From the NCBI GenBank assembly GCA_001939145.1, contig LSRX01000340.1, positions 554,883 to 618,882 on the forward strand: a stretch of DNA of 64,000 bases, written 5' to 3'. This document shows positions 1 through 10,962 of the stretch, in pieces (positions within the stretch are counted from its first letter, which is position 1; each line of letters starts with the position of its first letter). Under the pieces are notes generated by a model. That model saw only the letters and a list, made by a program, of their open reading frames with translations, searched no databases and was not told the DNA's origin. This DNA is from Symbiodinium microadriaticum. Taxonomy: Eukaryota; Sar; Dinophyceae; Suessiales; Symbiodiniaceae. The position numbers and the translations under genes were made by a program.

Positions 1-680
1 AAGCCATGAGTCTCCACACTCCATGCTGCATAGGCGCTCCTGAGTTGGATTTATCGCTTGTAGGTTTCCCTTTAGGCTGACTATTCAGATAGACGTTCAA
101 CATAAACGCAATCTACGCGAAAGCAGAGTTTGGAGGGGCCACCTTCTGCCCCTTCAAAGCCAAGCTTCGGGGTGTTGCAACGCGTCGTCATCAGGTCCAG
201 GGCAGTGAAGTCGATCCGATCAGAGGTGACTGTAATGGAGGTGTGACAGCACTCATGGTGGCTTTATCCATGGTATGGTAGGGCTGATCTTAGGAAACCT
301 AAGCATCTAAGATCACACTAGCAATTGCTTTAAGAATCTTAAGGTGCTTTGGACATTCGGGCACTCCGGCATCGGGCTGAGAGAAAACAAGCCCTAAACC
401 TAAAGCCAGCCTGAACCCCTGAACCCCAAAGCGCCTGAAGCCTAAACTATTCCCCATAAGCACACATTTCGGGGGTCGAACCCGATTCTCTGCTCGTGTC
501 GAACAAGACGTTCGACGCAGCATCTCCCATCCGGGCAGATGAGCACCCGATTACATGGTTCTTTTTTGGGCAACAAATGTATAATACCCTGTACCTTATT
601 TCGGGGTCTTGAAGCCATGAACAAGGATCCTACTATTGGGGATCTACTGAAAAGTGGAGTGACGGCTCCAACATTGCCAA
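1..680. other. non-coding stretch, nothing convincing
   Basis: Mixed-composition DNA with telomere-like fragments such as CCTAAACC and AACCCC around 400-450. An open frame exists on the minus strand at 442-768, but it has no recognisable motif and no clear splice sites. I see no RNA gene or mobile element here. Confidence 0.4.
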
Positions 681-684
681 GACC

Positions 685-790
685 GGTGTGCACTTGCATT
701 TCCTGGATGAGCGATCTCGCAGCCGATTCGATGCAAGAGCATTGCGACGGCCGAAAAGCAGCGCGCAAGGCGTGGGCGGCGATTTTGGGT
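685..790 (+). CDS. possible internal exon, unknown protein
   Basis: The frame encodes a helical, coding-like peptide that includes SDLAADSMQEHCDGRKAARK followed by AWAAILG, and it meets a GT donor (ggGTctcc). No family is recognised. The opposite strand is also open, so the strand is not certain. It may be a lone relic exon. Confidence 0.25.
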
Positions 791-794
791 CTCC

Positions 795-2010
795 GGCCTA
801 GGTCTAGGCTTCAGGCTCCATACAGTCCATACACATCCTAAGTTCTTGGCCCGTGATTCTGGTAGAATGACAGATGAACCCGAAACCCAGACAGCAAACG
901 CCAGAACAGACAGGCGCTGTCCACAAGAAAGAAGCACTGTAAGAGGTAAAGCGTCTGTATAGTTAGTTAGTACTTTGAATCAGACAATCACAGGCTAAAG
1001 GATTCGCAAGAGGCCGAACGATCACCTTCGTTTGGCAGCCGCTTGAAATGTTGCTGCTACCACGGGTTCTTGCACGAGCAAGCAAAGTTCGGTTCAGTGG
1101 GCAGCAAACACGAACGGCTTCGGCCTTTCAACTTCAAAACCCTAAGCCCTAATCCGTAAGCCCCCATTCCCAGAGATGCAAAGGCTTAGGGATTGCGGGC
1201 CTTCCTGACGTCGTCCTGTTGATGACAGGTCTCCAATTCGGAGTGAGCCGAGGGAGAGTGAGCCAGGTAGTAGAACCTACAGGGTTTGGTCTTCTAGGGC
1301 TGAGCGGGTTAAGGGCTTTGTGCTTGTCGCGTTTGGATTTGCAGGTCTTGATCTTCCCTCCTTTCTTGTTCCAGGGCTTGGGATTACGAGTTTAAGGTTC
1401 CGGGTTCAAAGCTTTGGACGTGGGGGCCTTCAGCTTTGGGGTCTTTAGAAAGCTCCTGGAATCCGATGCCTGGGGATTGAGAGTTGATCCCCAGGCTGTT
1501 TCTGAACCCCCTGCGCTGGCCGGAAAAAGCTGGAGCTGCTTTTCTTGCCCTCAAACCTCCAGAAAAGCCCTTCTAGAGTCTGCTGGGCCTCCTAAGCGGC
1601 CTCAGGGCTCACTGGGATCTTCTGGCTGGGGTCTTTTGGGGGTATTGGGTGTAATTAGGACTCGGGACTTCAGATTCGGCATTGCTGTGGCAGGAAGCAG
1701 TTGTTGGGTTCACCGGCAAGTTTCGGGTGTTGAGTTCAGGGGCTCATGCTCGTGTCTTCCGCGCTGCAGACCGCTGAAGATCGGTCTTCCAAGATCTGGA
1801 GGTTTGGACTTTGAGGATGCGGGCACCAAGCTACCCAGTATATATGTAGTTTATGCTTCAGGGTTCAGTATACCTCTTTGTCACTTCTTGAGCGTAGACC
1901 CCTCCCGTTTGGCAAGAGCTCTACTGTGTGCAGGCGACAGCGCGGGAGCAAAGGGCAAAAGCAGCAAAAGCAAGGCAAGGCTCATTAAGGGGTGCGCTCT
2001 ATGTAGATTT
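795..2010. other. intergenic, degenerate telomere-like DNA
   Basis: Apparently non-coding. Repeated fragments of the type CCCTAAGCC, GGGTTTAGG and GGGCTTCAGG occur throughout. A long plus-strand open frame (1414-2061) ends in TA-repeat-encoded residues and has no domain-like content, so it is not called. Confidence 0.4.
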
Positions 2011-2012
2011 TG

Positions 2013-2069
2013 CATATATATATATATATATATATGTATTTATATACATGTATATATATAGATATACGC

Positions 2070-2103
<34 letters not shown>

Positions 2104-2265
2104 GTATATATAAATATATACACGCACATGTGTGTATACATATCTGTATTAATTATGTGTATATAGACATATGTGTATATATTTGTTTGTTTGTGTATTT
2201 ATTTATTCACATGGTTACGAGTTGCCTATTGTATGTGTATATATATATATATGTATATAGATAGA
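2013..2265. repeat. (TA)n / (TATG)n microsatellite
   Basis: Long AT-dinucleotide tract interrupted by ATGTAT and TTTG units. It opens every frame, so the tyrosine/isoleucine-rich open frames over it are artefacts. Confidence 0.95.
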
Positions 2266-3019
2266 TCTTATATCGGTATGCATTTTTTACAGGTTCTAAA
2301 CTGCCGCTTATAAGGGCTCCCAGTAGTAATGTAGTACCCTGTTACCTTAAAGAATTGTCAGGGTCTCCTTCTTCAGAAACTTCAGAAAGAACTATGGGAA
2401 GAAGGGCACCCTTTTTGATAGGGGGCACTGGGGTAGCTTTCTCAGGGAGTTTTGGAGATTCTCAAATGTTGTGTACCTGATGTAGGGGCTGCTATATCTT
2501 ACGACTCCCATTGCCTTCGGGGTTCGTCAGGATGCTTTATTCTTAGCAAAACCTCGCCGGGTTCGCGGTCTCAGTGCTCTAGCGGCTTAGATGGATAGGC
2601 GGCTTATGGGGCATTGTAGATGCATGCCTGATTGAAAACCGCACGCTCGTCCACCGCTGAAGGACCTGAATGACAGAATCCGAACGCTTGGGCACTCTTT
2701 TGACAGCAAGTGGGCTTGGTCAGATTGGTTGGTTGGCCATGGAAGTCGTGTTATCTTTAAAGTCTGTACAGTAACAGAACCTGGAAGTAGGGCTCAGGGT
2801 TTGGTTTTGCGAGCTGAATGCTCTGTTAGTGCTCCATCGCGGGTTGTCCAAGCATGAGGCCCAAGTGCACACCCGGGGCTTTATGCCCACATCCTACAGA
2901 CCAGAGAACCCTCATAATTAGAGCCCCTGAAGAGCCCTGTAAAATCCCTTTTTTGAAAGAAGTGTTCGAATAACCCCAACGCCACAAAAGGCCTAAATCC
3001 GAGAGAGCACTCTGGAAAG
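2266..3019. other. no gene seen
   Basis: Mixed sequence with no coding-like frame supported by splice sites. Confidence 0.35.
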
Positions 3020-3093
3020 GCAGCGTCGTCCTCCGGGAAACTGGGGGAGGAGGATGAAGACTTGGATGCAGGATCCCCGGGAGATGCGGATCA
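3020..3093 (+). CDS. putative exon of an acidic low-complexity protein
   Basis: After an AG at 3018-3019 the frame reads AASSSGKLGEEDEDLDAGSP then GDADQ, a strongly acidic serine/glycine-rich peptide, and it ends at a GT. This is coding-like composition but not a recognisable domain. It may belong with the acidic/charged exon at 3770 and the helical exon at 4437 on the same strand, although the phases do not join directly, so at least one more exon would lie between. Function unknown. Confidence 0.35.
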
Positions 3094-3769
3094 GTTTCTT
3101 GGGGTTCCAATTAGGGTTGTGGGGTTTCTGGCGTTTAGGGGCAGATGCAGTACATGAACCTTGGTGATGGCAAGACTCTTGCTTCTTGAGGAGCCTCAAG
3201 AATGGATCGGGTCTCCTACGCTGAAGCTCAATTTGTGACTGCAGCGTGGGTCTGGTCTCAAGTCTCAAGTGCTAGACTGCTAGACTCAACCGCAGCTGAC
3301 AGAATTTTTGTGGCGCCTCGGAGAGGGAGAGAGGGAATGAACCTGTACAGCTCGCAGAACCGCTGGTAGGGCTACTGCTCCCAAAGCTATTGGAACCCTG
3401 CTTCTTGGTAGGCTGCTGATAATCACCCCTTGCAATAATAACGCTCAAAGGAATGTTGGCGGTGCCTTACCTTGGAAGAGTCTGCAGAAGCGTGGCGAAG
3501 TGGGGTTTGATTAAAAGTTGGCGAAAACGGAGACAGCAATACCAATCAAATACATGCAAAGACAGCATGGATCAAAGATATTCGAGAGGAGGAGGGGCAG
3601 GGCATGTTTCTTACCTGGAGGATGTCGTAGACTCCTCCGAGCCGTGCAGAAGCCCTCATCACCCCCCCGCACACACCCCCCAACCAACGAAAAAATCCAG
3701 ACCTAAACCTTGAGACCAGGCCCCAAAACGTTTAGCCTTGAAGCCCCGGGAGTTCTGCCCCCAACTCAG

Positions 3770-3847
3770 GAAGACAGTGGCGCAGATGAAGAACTCGAGA
3801 GTTCGAAGACTAAGATCAAAGGGGAGAAGAACAAGCTCGAGGCTCCT
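3770..3847 (+). CDS. putative exon, charged peptide
   Basis: A CTCAG acceptor precedes a phase-0 frame reading EDSGADEELESSKTKIKGEK then NKLEAP, with GT after GAGGCTCCT. The frame stays open to 3886 (VADAAGLEMDDI then a stop), so the exon could instead be terminal. The hydrophilic, disordered-looking content suggests a linker region of a larger protein. No family recognised. Confidence 0.42.
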
Positions 3848-4114
3848 GTAGCTGATGCTGCAGGGCTTGAGATGGACGATATTTGATAGGGTTTCAGGAT
3901 ATGGGTAAATCTCGGGCTTTGTGCGCGATTTCAGTACAGATTTCAGTACAGTTCGCGGACTTGCCTTTACACCTCGCCTGCACGATCCAACTACCCAGTT
4001 CCCAGTACTAGGAGTAGCAGTGTGTGCCTCGTAGGAATAGAAAGTGCAACTTGTGAAAAGAATGGCCATCACAATCCACTTCTCGAACTGTGAAGAGCTT
4101 CAGGCTGAGTTCCG

Positions 4115-4133
4115 TGTATATATATATATATAT
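4115..4133. repeat. (TA)n microsatellite
   Basis: Short perfect TA run between putative exons, consistent with an intronic position. Confidence 0.9.
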
Positions 4134-4254
4134 AGGACTCTAGGGTTTCGGATGCATCCATCTTTTCCCGCACTTCCAGCTGTTTTGATTTCAGCTTCAA
4201 CTGTACGGCCTTTCAGGCTTGGAGTCTCGGGTTTGTTGTGTTTTTTGGGCTGGC

Positions 4255-4269
4255 GGGGGGGGGGGGGGG
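4255..4269. repeat. poly-G run (15 G)
   Basis: Uninterrupted G homopolymer. Its length in the assembly may be unreliable. Confidence 0.9.
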
Positions 4270-4436
4270 TTGCGCGCGCTCCGGTGTGGCACGTCCGGAG
4301 AAATGTGTACGGAGCAAACAGACTAGTCATGACAGGCAAAGATAGCAATGACAAAAGAACTGCGACATCTAATTGTGATGTTGCTGTACAACTGAGCAGC
4401 CCGAGAACTAGACTGTAGCTTTAGGAGTCACGACAG

Positions 4437-4520
4437 GTCAGCGATTTCTTCGACGACCTCATGGAAGGATTCGCAGAGCTCTGGAGGTCCCATGCTACAG
4501 AGCTTGCGCGGGCTTCTTCT
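4437..4520 (+). CDS. putative internal exon, helical peptide
   Basis: A CGACAG acceptor is followed by a phase-0 frame VSDFFDDLMEGFAELWRSHA then TELARASS, ending exactly at a GT donor (TCTTCT|GTCTTT). The amphipathic helical pattern and codon use are convincingly coding. Family not recognised. It is on the same strand as the acidic exons upstream, so a shared gene is plausible. Confidence 0.5.
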
Positions 4521-5520
4521 GTCTTTTGACCCCAGGAGGGAGAATACATATGTATGTACCTGTGCCTGAATGTATACAGTATGTACATCGTATGTATATA
4601 AAAGTAGAAGTATAACATCAGTATATGTATAAGTATATGTACATGAACACAGGGCTGCTGTTGTCTTCTGTTGGTGTTTGGCAGGGGTCTGTAGGACATG
4701 TGCTTTCTGTGCAGCCGGCCTCCCGCAGAGGGGGTGCCGCTGACTGATCTTGCTCAGTTCCCGACTGAATACACACACACACACACGCATACACCTTCCA
4801 TGCAGGCGGACAATGCAGACAATACCTACAGGCACATGAATTATACTACAGCACCTTGCTTGCGCTGCCGCTGCATGAAGTGTGCATTCCTGGATTTCGG
4901 AGCAGAAGCTCTCGGAGGCTCGCCGTAGCTGGGGGCCACTCCTTCGCCTCATGCGAGGGCCTCAGATTTAGGAGGTTGTTGTCGAAGAACTGGATTTTTT
5001 GTGTTTTGTTGAAGGGATCGGTTTGGGTTTTCTGATGACTTTTTGAAACTATGGAAATAGAACTTGAGCAAAGCGGAGATGACAGGCTGCTCTGTGTGGC
5101 GCATTCGCCAAAAAATGCCTTGGAATGTCTTGGAAGTTCGATTTGAACCTGGCCTCACAGAGTTGGCACGTTGAGGGTCCAGGTTTGCTAACGTGTTTGA
5201 TCGGGTTGGGTTGTGCGCAGCACTGGAGTGGTCGGCTTAAGATCCAGAGAGCTTCGTGCTCAAGTGGTTTAAGGGTTCAGGGTTTTTGCTGCCTGAGAAC
5301 CTTCCTTCGGTTAGATCGCGATTAGCATGTTGCCGCTGTATGTTGTCGATAGCATATAGCACCCCGAGTGCAAGGGCTGATTGCTGTGACTCCAACAGCT
5401 CGCAAAGGAATGCTTGCTTCCTGCTGTCCTTGAAGCCAACTGGCCCTGGACAGGTGTGCGACGTGTGGCATACCCGCTGAAGGCGCATCCGACTTAGAAG
5501 AAGAGGTAAGAAGCACATGC

Positions 5521-5748
5521 GTGTTTCCCCGGCTGTCGCTTATCTTGCGGAACGGGGCAAGAAACTCGAATGTCCGCGGCAATTCAGGCACCGTATGCGC
5601 AGCCTCAAGCAACCCTGGATGGCAGGAAAGTGCCGTTCAGGCCATGGATACTTTCAACGAGACGACCAGCTCCCGCAACAGGACGGGTTACCTTATATCC
5701 CCTTTCCTTGTGGTTATCACTCTTGCTGGGCTCTTTGTATCTGACTGA
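5521..5748 (+). CDS. terminal exon with C-terminal membrane segment
   Basis: The frame ends at TGA 5746-5748 with the C-terminus GYLISPFLVVITLAGLFVSD, a single hydrophobic helix. It is preceded by an N-glycosylation-like stretch (DTFNETTSSRNRT) and SNPGWQESAVQAM. That layout suits a tail-anchored or type I membrane protein. The true exon start is uncertain: the first ~60 bases may be intron. Upstream, 5310-5480 has a cysteine-rich open frame that could be a preceding exon but lacks clear sites. Confidence 0.45.
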   Translation: MFPRLSLILRNGARNSNVRGNSGTVCAASSNPGWQESAVQAMDTFNETTSSRNRTGYLISPFLVVITLAGLFVSD

Positions 5749-6184
5749 TGACGACCAGCCCTCCCATGAGTACGGAGTGTTGGGAATTAGGGTGTTCGGG
5801 TTTAGGTTTTGGTTTTAAAGTTTAAGCTTAGGTTTGTTGGCATCCTTGTGCAAACTTGCACATCCGCCATGCCGCTGAACCCCCAAACTCCCCGGCCGGT
5901 GCAAGGGGGCGATCGACTATAGATCCTGATCCTGATATGGTTCTAGTGTTGCGAGGCATATTTGCTTGTTCCTTAGTGATTGTGTCCACGGACGACCCGA
6001 GTAGTGCCTGAAGGTCTCCTTTGATCATGTTACGGGTTTAGGAGTGGTGTTTTCTGGGGGAAAATACGTCACAGGCACATTCGGGGGAACGTGAGAAACA
6101 CTCAACCCCGAAAGGGGCCTCGCCGCACAGACGCGAACCCTGGGGAGGCCTTCGGGCCAGGGCTCCCTTGGGGGCCCATACCCC

Positions 6185-6206
6185 ACGCAAGCAAGCAAGC
6201 AAGCAA
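6185..6206. repeat. (AAGC)n microsatellite
   Basis: Five to six tandem AAGC units, followed by an AGAG-rich tract. Confidence 0.85.
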
Positions 6207-6321
6207 GAGAAAGAGAGCAAGAGAGAGTGAGATAAACCAATGGTTATAGCCATAAATGCACGCATCAGATCTTATGTGTGCGTGGGCGTGTGTGTATTTA
6301 TGTATGTGTATGTGTATGTGT

Positions 6322-6375
6322 GTATATATATATATATATATAAATTGATATTGATGTTGATATTGATATTGGTAT

Positions 6376-6410
<35 letters not shown>
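6322..6410. repeat. compound (TA)n-(TTGATA)n-(TA)n microsatellite
   Basis: Two TA tracts flank a hexamer array of TTGATA/TTGGTA/TTGATG. The tyrosine/isoleucine/asparagine-rich open frames here are artefacts of the repeat. Confidence 0.95.
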
Positions 6411-6411
<1 letters not shown>

Positions 6412-6972
6412 CATATTCTGCACACGCTGCTCGGCAGGAGCACGTCGCATCATGCACGCCACTCAGAAGTCGCAGACCTGTTTCACACAGAGTTGACTGG
6501 CCTCGCGTCCACGGTTTCTAAGTTAGTTCTTTGAAGCTTCTATGAGGAACCACAGGGTTTCTGTAAGGGTACCATAGAGGATCTACAGGGTACCACAGGA
6601 TGGTTAATGTGTGGGTTCTTTTTGCTTGTGGGCGTACAGTCCAGGGGCTGCAATGTTGAGCTTTAGTGTTTCAGGCTTCTCTCTACGGAAACGACATCCT
6701 CCCGAGCGTTGCCATAAGAACTCGGTTTTGCTTGGCCAGGCTCTTACATCAGGACCTAACCCCAGAGCCCCATAGAATTCCAAGTCCCAAACCCCATAAA
6801 CTCCTTTGGTGATCTTGCTAGGAGTCCTTTACGAAAAGTTGTAGAACCGTGTATACATAGATAGCGTGTAGACGCGGGCACCCTTCATTCAATTCAACCC
6901 TTTAAGCCACAGTCGTCAGTAAGCCCAAGCTTAGAATCAAGAAAGGATCCCGAATCCTAAAGCCCCGCGAAA

Positions 6973-7019
6973 CACACATACATGCATACATACATACATA
7001 CATACATACATACATACAT
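6973..7019. repeat. (CATA)n microsatellite
   Basis: Tandem CATA units with one GCATACA variant. Confidence 0.9.
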
Positions 7020-7081
7020 GCCGTGAAAAGCATAGTTTAATACAGCGTAGCTTTAGACTACGGCATGTCTATAATATATAC

Positions 7082-7199
7082 ATGTATGTATGTATGCATG
7101 CATGCATGCATGCATGGATGTATCTATGTATGTATGTATGTATGTATGTATGTATGTATGTATGTATGTATGTATGTGTATATATATATATATATATAT
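7082..7199. repeat. (TATG)n/(CATG)n then (TA)n microsatellite
   Basis: TATG and CATG tetramers pass into a TA run. It is the reverse complement of the tetramer motif ~100 bp upstream, so the two could form a hairpin. Confidence 0.92.
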
Positions 7200-7318
7200 T
7201 TCTTTTTTCCTGGATACACAACCCACCTGGCTGCTATGTGGTGGTTGAGGGTCTTAGGTCCTTACATCTTTATCTATGTTGGTTGCTTGCTATTTGCCGC
7301 TCTCTCCTGTCACTGTAG

Positions 7319-7445
7319 CAACCTTGGGATGTTGGACCTTCGCCTGAACCCGTGCGCCTGGAGCGAAAGTGTGCGAGTCGGAACCATCGGGCTTCGAGTA
7401 ATGTGGGCTTCCAATGGAGACGTTCCGGCACAGAGCCACGCAAGA
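7319..7445 (+). CDS. putative internal exon, unknown protein
   Basis: The acceptor CACTGTAG and a near-consensus donor (GCAAGA|GTAAGT) bound a frame reading NLGMLDLRLNPCAWSESVRV then GTIGLRVMWASNGDVPAQSH. Both boundaries and the codon use support a real exon. I do not recognise the family. The frame continues open past the donor only briefly. Its neighbours on the same strand at 8.4-10.6 kb could belong to the same gene, but phases were not tested. Confidence 0.45.
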
Positions 7446-7664
7446 GTAAGTGGACCAGCATAGGGGGTTATTCTGAAATAGCTTCAACAACTCGAAAGTG
7501 GTCAGTTTTCCCATGTTTTCCCTTCGATGCAAAGGCGCCGACCTTCGTCCATCAGTGAGCTGAGCAGGGGCACTTCATGGCTTTAGGGCGTGAATGGGGT
7601 TTTGGTTTCACAAGCATTTGGGAGCTTAGGACAGCCAATGCTGATTTGCTTCGTGCTTTGAACG

Positions 7665-8027
7665 TTACACGGAACGTAAATGCAGACAGTAGTGTCGAAG
7701 GCAAACGCCCGGCGATGTAGCAAACATGGAGAGGTGTATTTCATACCAGTTGCAGGTACTATCCGGCTCTAACAGCATAGAAGCCTTGAGCAACAAAACA
7801 GAATAGGGGCTTGGTGTACATTGAAGTATAGGTGCATAGGGAAGATGAAGGGAATGGCTTGGTTCATTATTCAGATCCCATCTTGACCGACTAGCTGTTG
7901 CTCCGGTAAACACAATCATGTGATTTCCATGGTCAGGTGGCAGTACCATTGCTTTCACAATAAGCCCACCTAGTCGATATCTTTGTCTCTTCTGCACCTG
8001 GCGAGGCCGTCCAAAGAGGAACGACAA
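7665..8027 (-). CDS. open frame of uncertain status, minus strand
   Basis: A 120-residue minus-strand frame with mixed composition (for example GGLIVKAMVLPPDHGNHMIV). No domain or splice context was recognised. It may be chance or a decayed gene. Confidence 0.2.
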   Translation of the reverse strand: MSFLFGRPRQVQKRQRYRLGGLIVKAMVLPPDHGNHMIVFTGATASRSRWDLNNEPSHSLHLPYAPILQCTPSPYSVLLLKASMLLEPDSTCNWYEIHLSMFATSPGVCLRHYCLHLRSV

Positions 8028-8400
8028 AAAGCAGCTAAGCAGCAGTAATCGCAGCTCGAAAATCTCAAAACAGGCTCATACTGGAATACTTAAATGAGAC
8101 TCGCAATTCTCACCATTCGGAAGTTCATATTCTAGATGCAGAGCCCGGGATTCAGAATCTGAGGATGTGCTCCAGGGCTTTCCTGAGTTAGGCTGACACA
8201 TTGCCTTTAGAAACGGCTTTGTGGGCTTCTGCGTGTGATTTGTCGGGTTTCGGAGACGTAGGAGATTTAGGGGTTATCGGCTTCGACGCGGAGGGACCCC
8301 ACCCGGAGGGTGGAGCTCTCATTTTGGTAGGGGGGTGTCTCTCGATGTCGGGCATTGGAAAGCATCAGGTGGAGGACTGGACGCTCATCCTATCCCTGTT

Positions 8401-8541
8401 CGGATCATTTCGGGCACGTGGCTGTGCTCAAGTCACGCGTCACCTTTGGCTTAGAATTCAACTTGGGTCATCAGATCACAATGATGGTCGGGGAATCTAG
8501 AGAGCATGCAGTTTGTGAGGCATGCGGCGGCCCAAATGTAT
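8401..8541 (+). CDS. putative exon, beta-rich peptide
   Basis: The frame includes FGHVAVLKSRVTFGLEFNLG then HQITMMVGESREHAVCEACG before a stop. Alternating hydrophobics suggest beta strands. The 5' boundary is unknown; ATG|GTCGGG (GT donor) inside the frame could be its 3' end. No family recognised. Confidence 0.35.
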
Positions 8542-8596
8542 AGACATAGACAAGCATAGATATGTGCGTGTATACATACAAGTACAGGTCAAGAAG

Positions 8597-8676
8597 GTCC
8601 GAGCTCAATGACGAAGCTCAGCTACTTTACAATTCAGAGTATGTTGGCCCGAAGTTCGAGATTCATCCCTTTGACT
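8597..8676 (+). CDS. putative internal exon
   Basis: After a GAAG acceptor the frame reads SELNDEAQLLYNSEYVGPKF then EIHPFD, ending at a GC or nearby donor. Coding-like, function unknown. The exon at 8920 follows on the same strand but its phase does not join directly, so another exon or a shifted boundary would be needed. Confidence 0.38.
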
Positions 8677-8919
8677 GCTGGGGAGTGCTGGGACTATTGG
8701 CCACAACCCAAAACCCTCCGTGTTTCGTTTCAGAACACACACACACACATTTTCGGGGACAAGATCTAACATTCACATCCTTGAAGCCCCCTGTCCGAGC
8801 TAAGAGGCAAATTCTCCCAGCTCCCTGGGTCAGAATGGCTAGAGCCAGTTCTCATCATGTCTTCTTGGGGTCCGGTTCGTTGAGGCATTGGATGTGCACT
8901 TGCTGTCCAGGGTTTGCAG

Positions 8920-10061
8920 TTGACGGAGGATGCAAGCAATCCTCATGAGGACTTCGAAACATGGCTTGCAAGGACCCCAAAAGTTTAGAGGAGGAAAATG
9001 TACCTTTTTGCGTCCGGACGTTCCGTCCACATGCCAGACCTCCGGGATCAGCCGGTCAACGCAGCATCCGTTCAGGATCCAGGGCTTTCTTCACGCACGT
9101 CGAAGACTTGTAGTGGGGCTCTACATGCAGCAAGCAGTACCGTAGAACCCACACACTCAGATATCACAGACCTCAGGACCCTTTGAAGAGCATAGCCCAG
9201 AACGTCATGGACATCGAAGCATGCAGCGTCCATGCTGCCGCCCGATGTCAAGGATCGCCTCGAAGAAGTAATTACTTACTTGGCGTCCGCTCATGGCTTT
9301 CGCCCGTCGGACTTTCAGAGGTTACGAAGAAAAGTTCCATATTCATGGGTACTTGAGCTCTTGCCCTCATTCTGCTGCTGTGGTGACTTCGGCTTACAGG
9401 TTCCCAACGTTGCTTTTCAATTCTCATGCGAATCAGGTCAAAGAGGCAGTCGGGTAAGGTCTCACACGCTCTTGCATCGCTGATCTCGGCTGCCTGGCCA
9501 GAACCGAAATGAATACCTTGAGAAGCATCCCCTGAGTGGCGCCAGGAGCTAGGATAGTTCCGGCTTCGTTGATGCTCGTACCCTGAGCTTGAAACTTCCT
9601 GAATCACAAGTCTTGTCCTGTGAGAAAATAAAGCCCAAAAAATCCAAATGTAGATTACTAATAGACTGTTTAAGGGCTCATTACGAAACCTTTATAGGAA
9701 CACTCTAGATCACTTTAACACGGCACCCTGAACACGAACCCCATGCTAAATACAAAATCTCCTGATCAAGCCCTGGTGCTAGCTCAACGGTAGCTTCCAC
9801 CGTTCATGGACCGAGTCCGCTTCCCTCTTGCAACTCACCGACCGAAAGGATGGGCTGGCTTGCCTTAGCATTCGGACAGCTGCCATTTACGGGATTCTTT
9901 TAGAGGGTTGGATAAAGGCCACTGATCTCCAGGGTTTATAGCGTAAGGGCCGAAAAAGGAACAAATAGTTTTGGAATGCTTTGGGCTATGTTGTAATTAG
10001 AGAAATTGCACTGGGACTGTCAGGGATATCCTTTCTGACTATCCATCCCTCGCCCTGCGAT
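8920..10061 (+). CDS. multi-exon gene, helical protein (weakly mTERF-like)
   Basis: Four exons join in consistent phase: 8920-8972, 9201-9320, 9400-9453 and 10024-about 10061. They give LTEDASNPHEDFETWLAR, then SMLPPDVKDRLEEVITYLAS, AHGFRPSDFQRFPTLLFNSH, ANQVKEAVGDILSDYPSLAL. Supporting sites are TTTGCAG before 8920, CTTACAG before 9400, GTAAGG after 9453 and CTGTCAG before 10024; the first donor would be GA. Helical units with FPxLL and YPxLA spaced ~27 residues apart, plus 'YLxxxxGF', recall mTERF repeats, which are nucleic-acid-binding proteins usually targeted to organelles. That family assignment is inference. Both ends are incomplete; the exon at 10504-10617 may be its 3' end. Confidence 0.5.
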
Positions 10062-10503
10062 GTTACTACATCTCGGGTCATTGCTGCCGAAAGATGGCAA
10101 GATTTCTGACAGCAAAGGACTACCTGTGCGCATCCTTTAGCATTCTGACAGCTCCCGTTACCAAACTCGGCCTCAACCTTGGCTAGACTGTAACGATCCT
10201 TGAGGAATTTCGTAGCTCTGCGGCTCGCAGGATCAAGGTCGCAGTTCTTGGAACACCAAATCCTGAACCCTAAATCACGAAGGTTATTGTCTCAACACAG
10301 GGACACCATCAGAAGTGTCCGGTCAAGAAGAATAGCATATTCAGGGTGTCTGTTCAGGGCCCCTTTTCTGCCCAAGGCACGGGCCAGCACCCCTTTTCTG
10401 TGTTCTGGTTCTCTGTAAGGCGCTTTTGTAGCTTCACGGGAGCTCTCTGTTGATTCGGCAGCGATCGCATGCTAACGCGACCTTCTCGCTCACCACGATG
10501 CAG

Positions 10504-10617
10504 GTCAGATTCCGCGGCGGAGGGTTGAAACTGGAGCCTTACGCTGGCCTTTGTGAAAGGGCAATGGCTTTACATGAAGAGTTCGTTAAACTAGTTGAGG
10601 ATGGCTCTGAAGCTTAG
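10504..10617 (+). CDS. probable terminal exon
   Basis: The acceptor CGATGCAG leads into a frame VRFRGGGLKLEPYAGLCERA then MALHEEFVKLVEDGSEA and a TAG stop at 10615-10617. The charged amphipathic C-terminal helix and codon use are convincingly coding. It probably closes the gene whose exons lie at 8.9-10.1 kb, although an intermediate exon is needed for the phase. It is convergent with the minus-strand gene ending at 10963. Confidence 0.5.
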   Translation, partial: VRFRGGGLKLEPYAGLCERAMALHEEFVKLVEDGSEA

Positions 10618-10962
10618 CTTTGTGACAGCCACCCTCGACGGGAATATGCACTGAGGAATCCAATCAACCATTTTTCTAAGCAAAGTCGGACTCCGAGCTG
10701 AGAAGCATGTCAGTACCTTCACTGCACTTAAGTCTGAAGGTTCGTCGCCATGCCCATGAGGATTAGGGTTGTTCGAGGACTGCAGAGTAACTGTCGCCGG
10801 GAATCGAGCTGCGCCACCGACTCATTTGCCTGGTGGTTGCAAGTTACGGTAGCGCCTCACAAGGATGTGCTGAGGCACACAGGGCACTCATGGGGCTGCT
10901 ACGGTTAGTAGCCGGAGTGGCGATAGCAAAAGAATGCTGCAGCAACGATGACCACGGCAACG

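Noticed and set aside
1414..2061. 215-residue plus-strand open frame
   Set aside because: Tail is encoded by a TA microsatellite and the rest has no protein-like periodicity, domain or splice support.
2570..2625. CTCTAGCGGCTTAGATGGATAGGCGG, tRNA-like or group-specific ncRNA
   Set aside because: No cloverleaf or matching B box.
6973..7199. Possible CRISPR-like array from CATA/TATG repeats
   Set aside because: Units are 4 bp microsatellites without unique spacers.
9776..9850. tRNA-like A-box (TAGCTCAACGG) with a GGACCGAGTCC B-box-like word
   Set aside because: The two boxes are only ~27 bases apart, the second forms a hairpin with a 3-base loop, and no acceptor stem or anticodon arm can be drawn.
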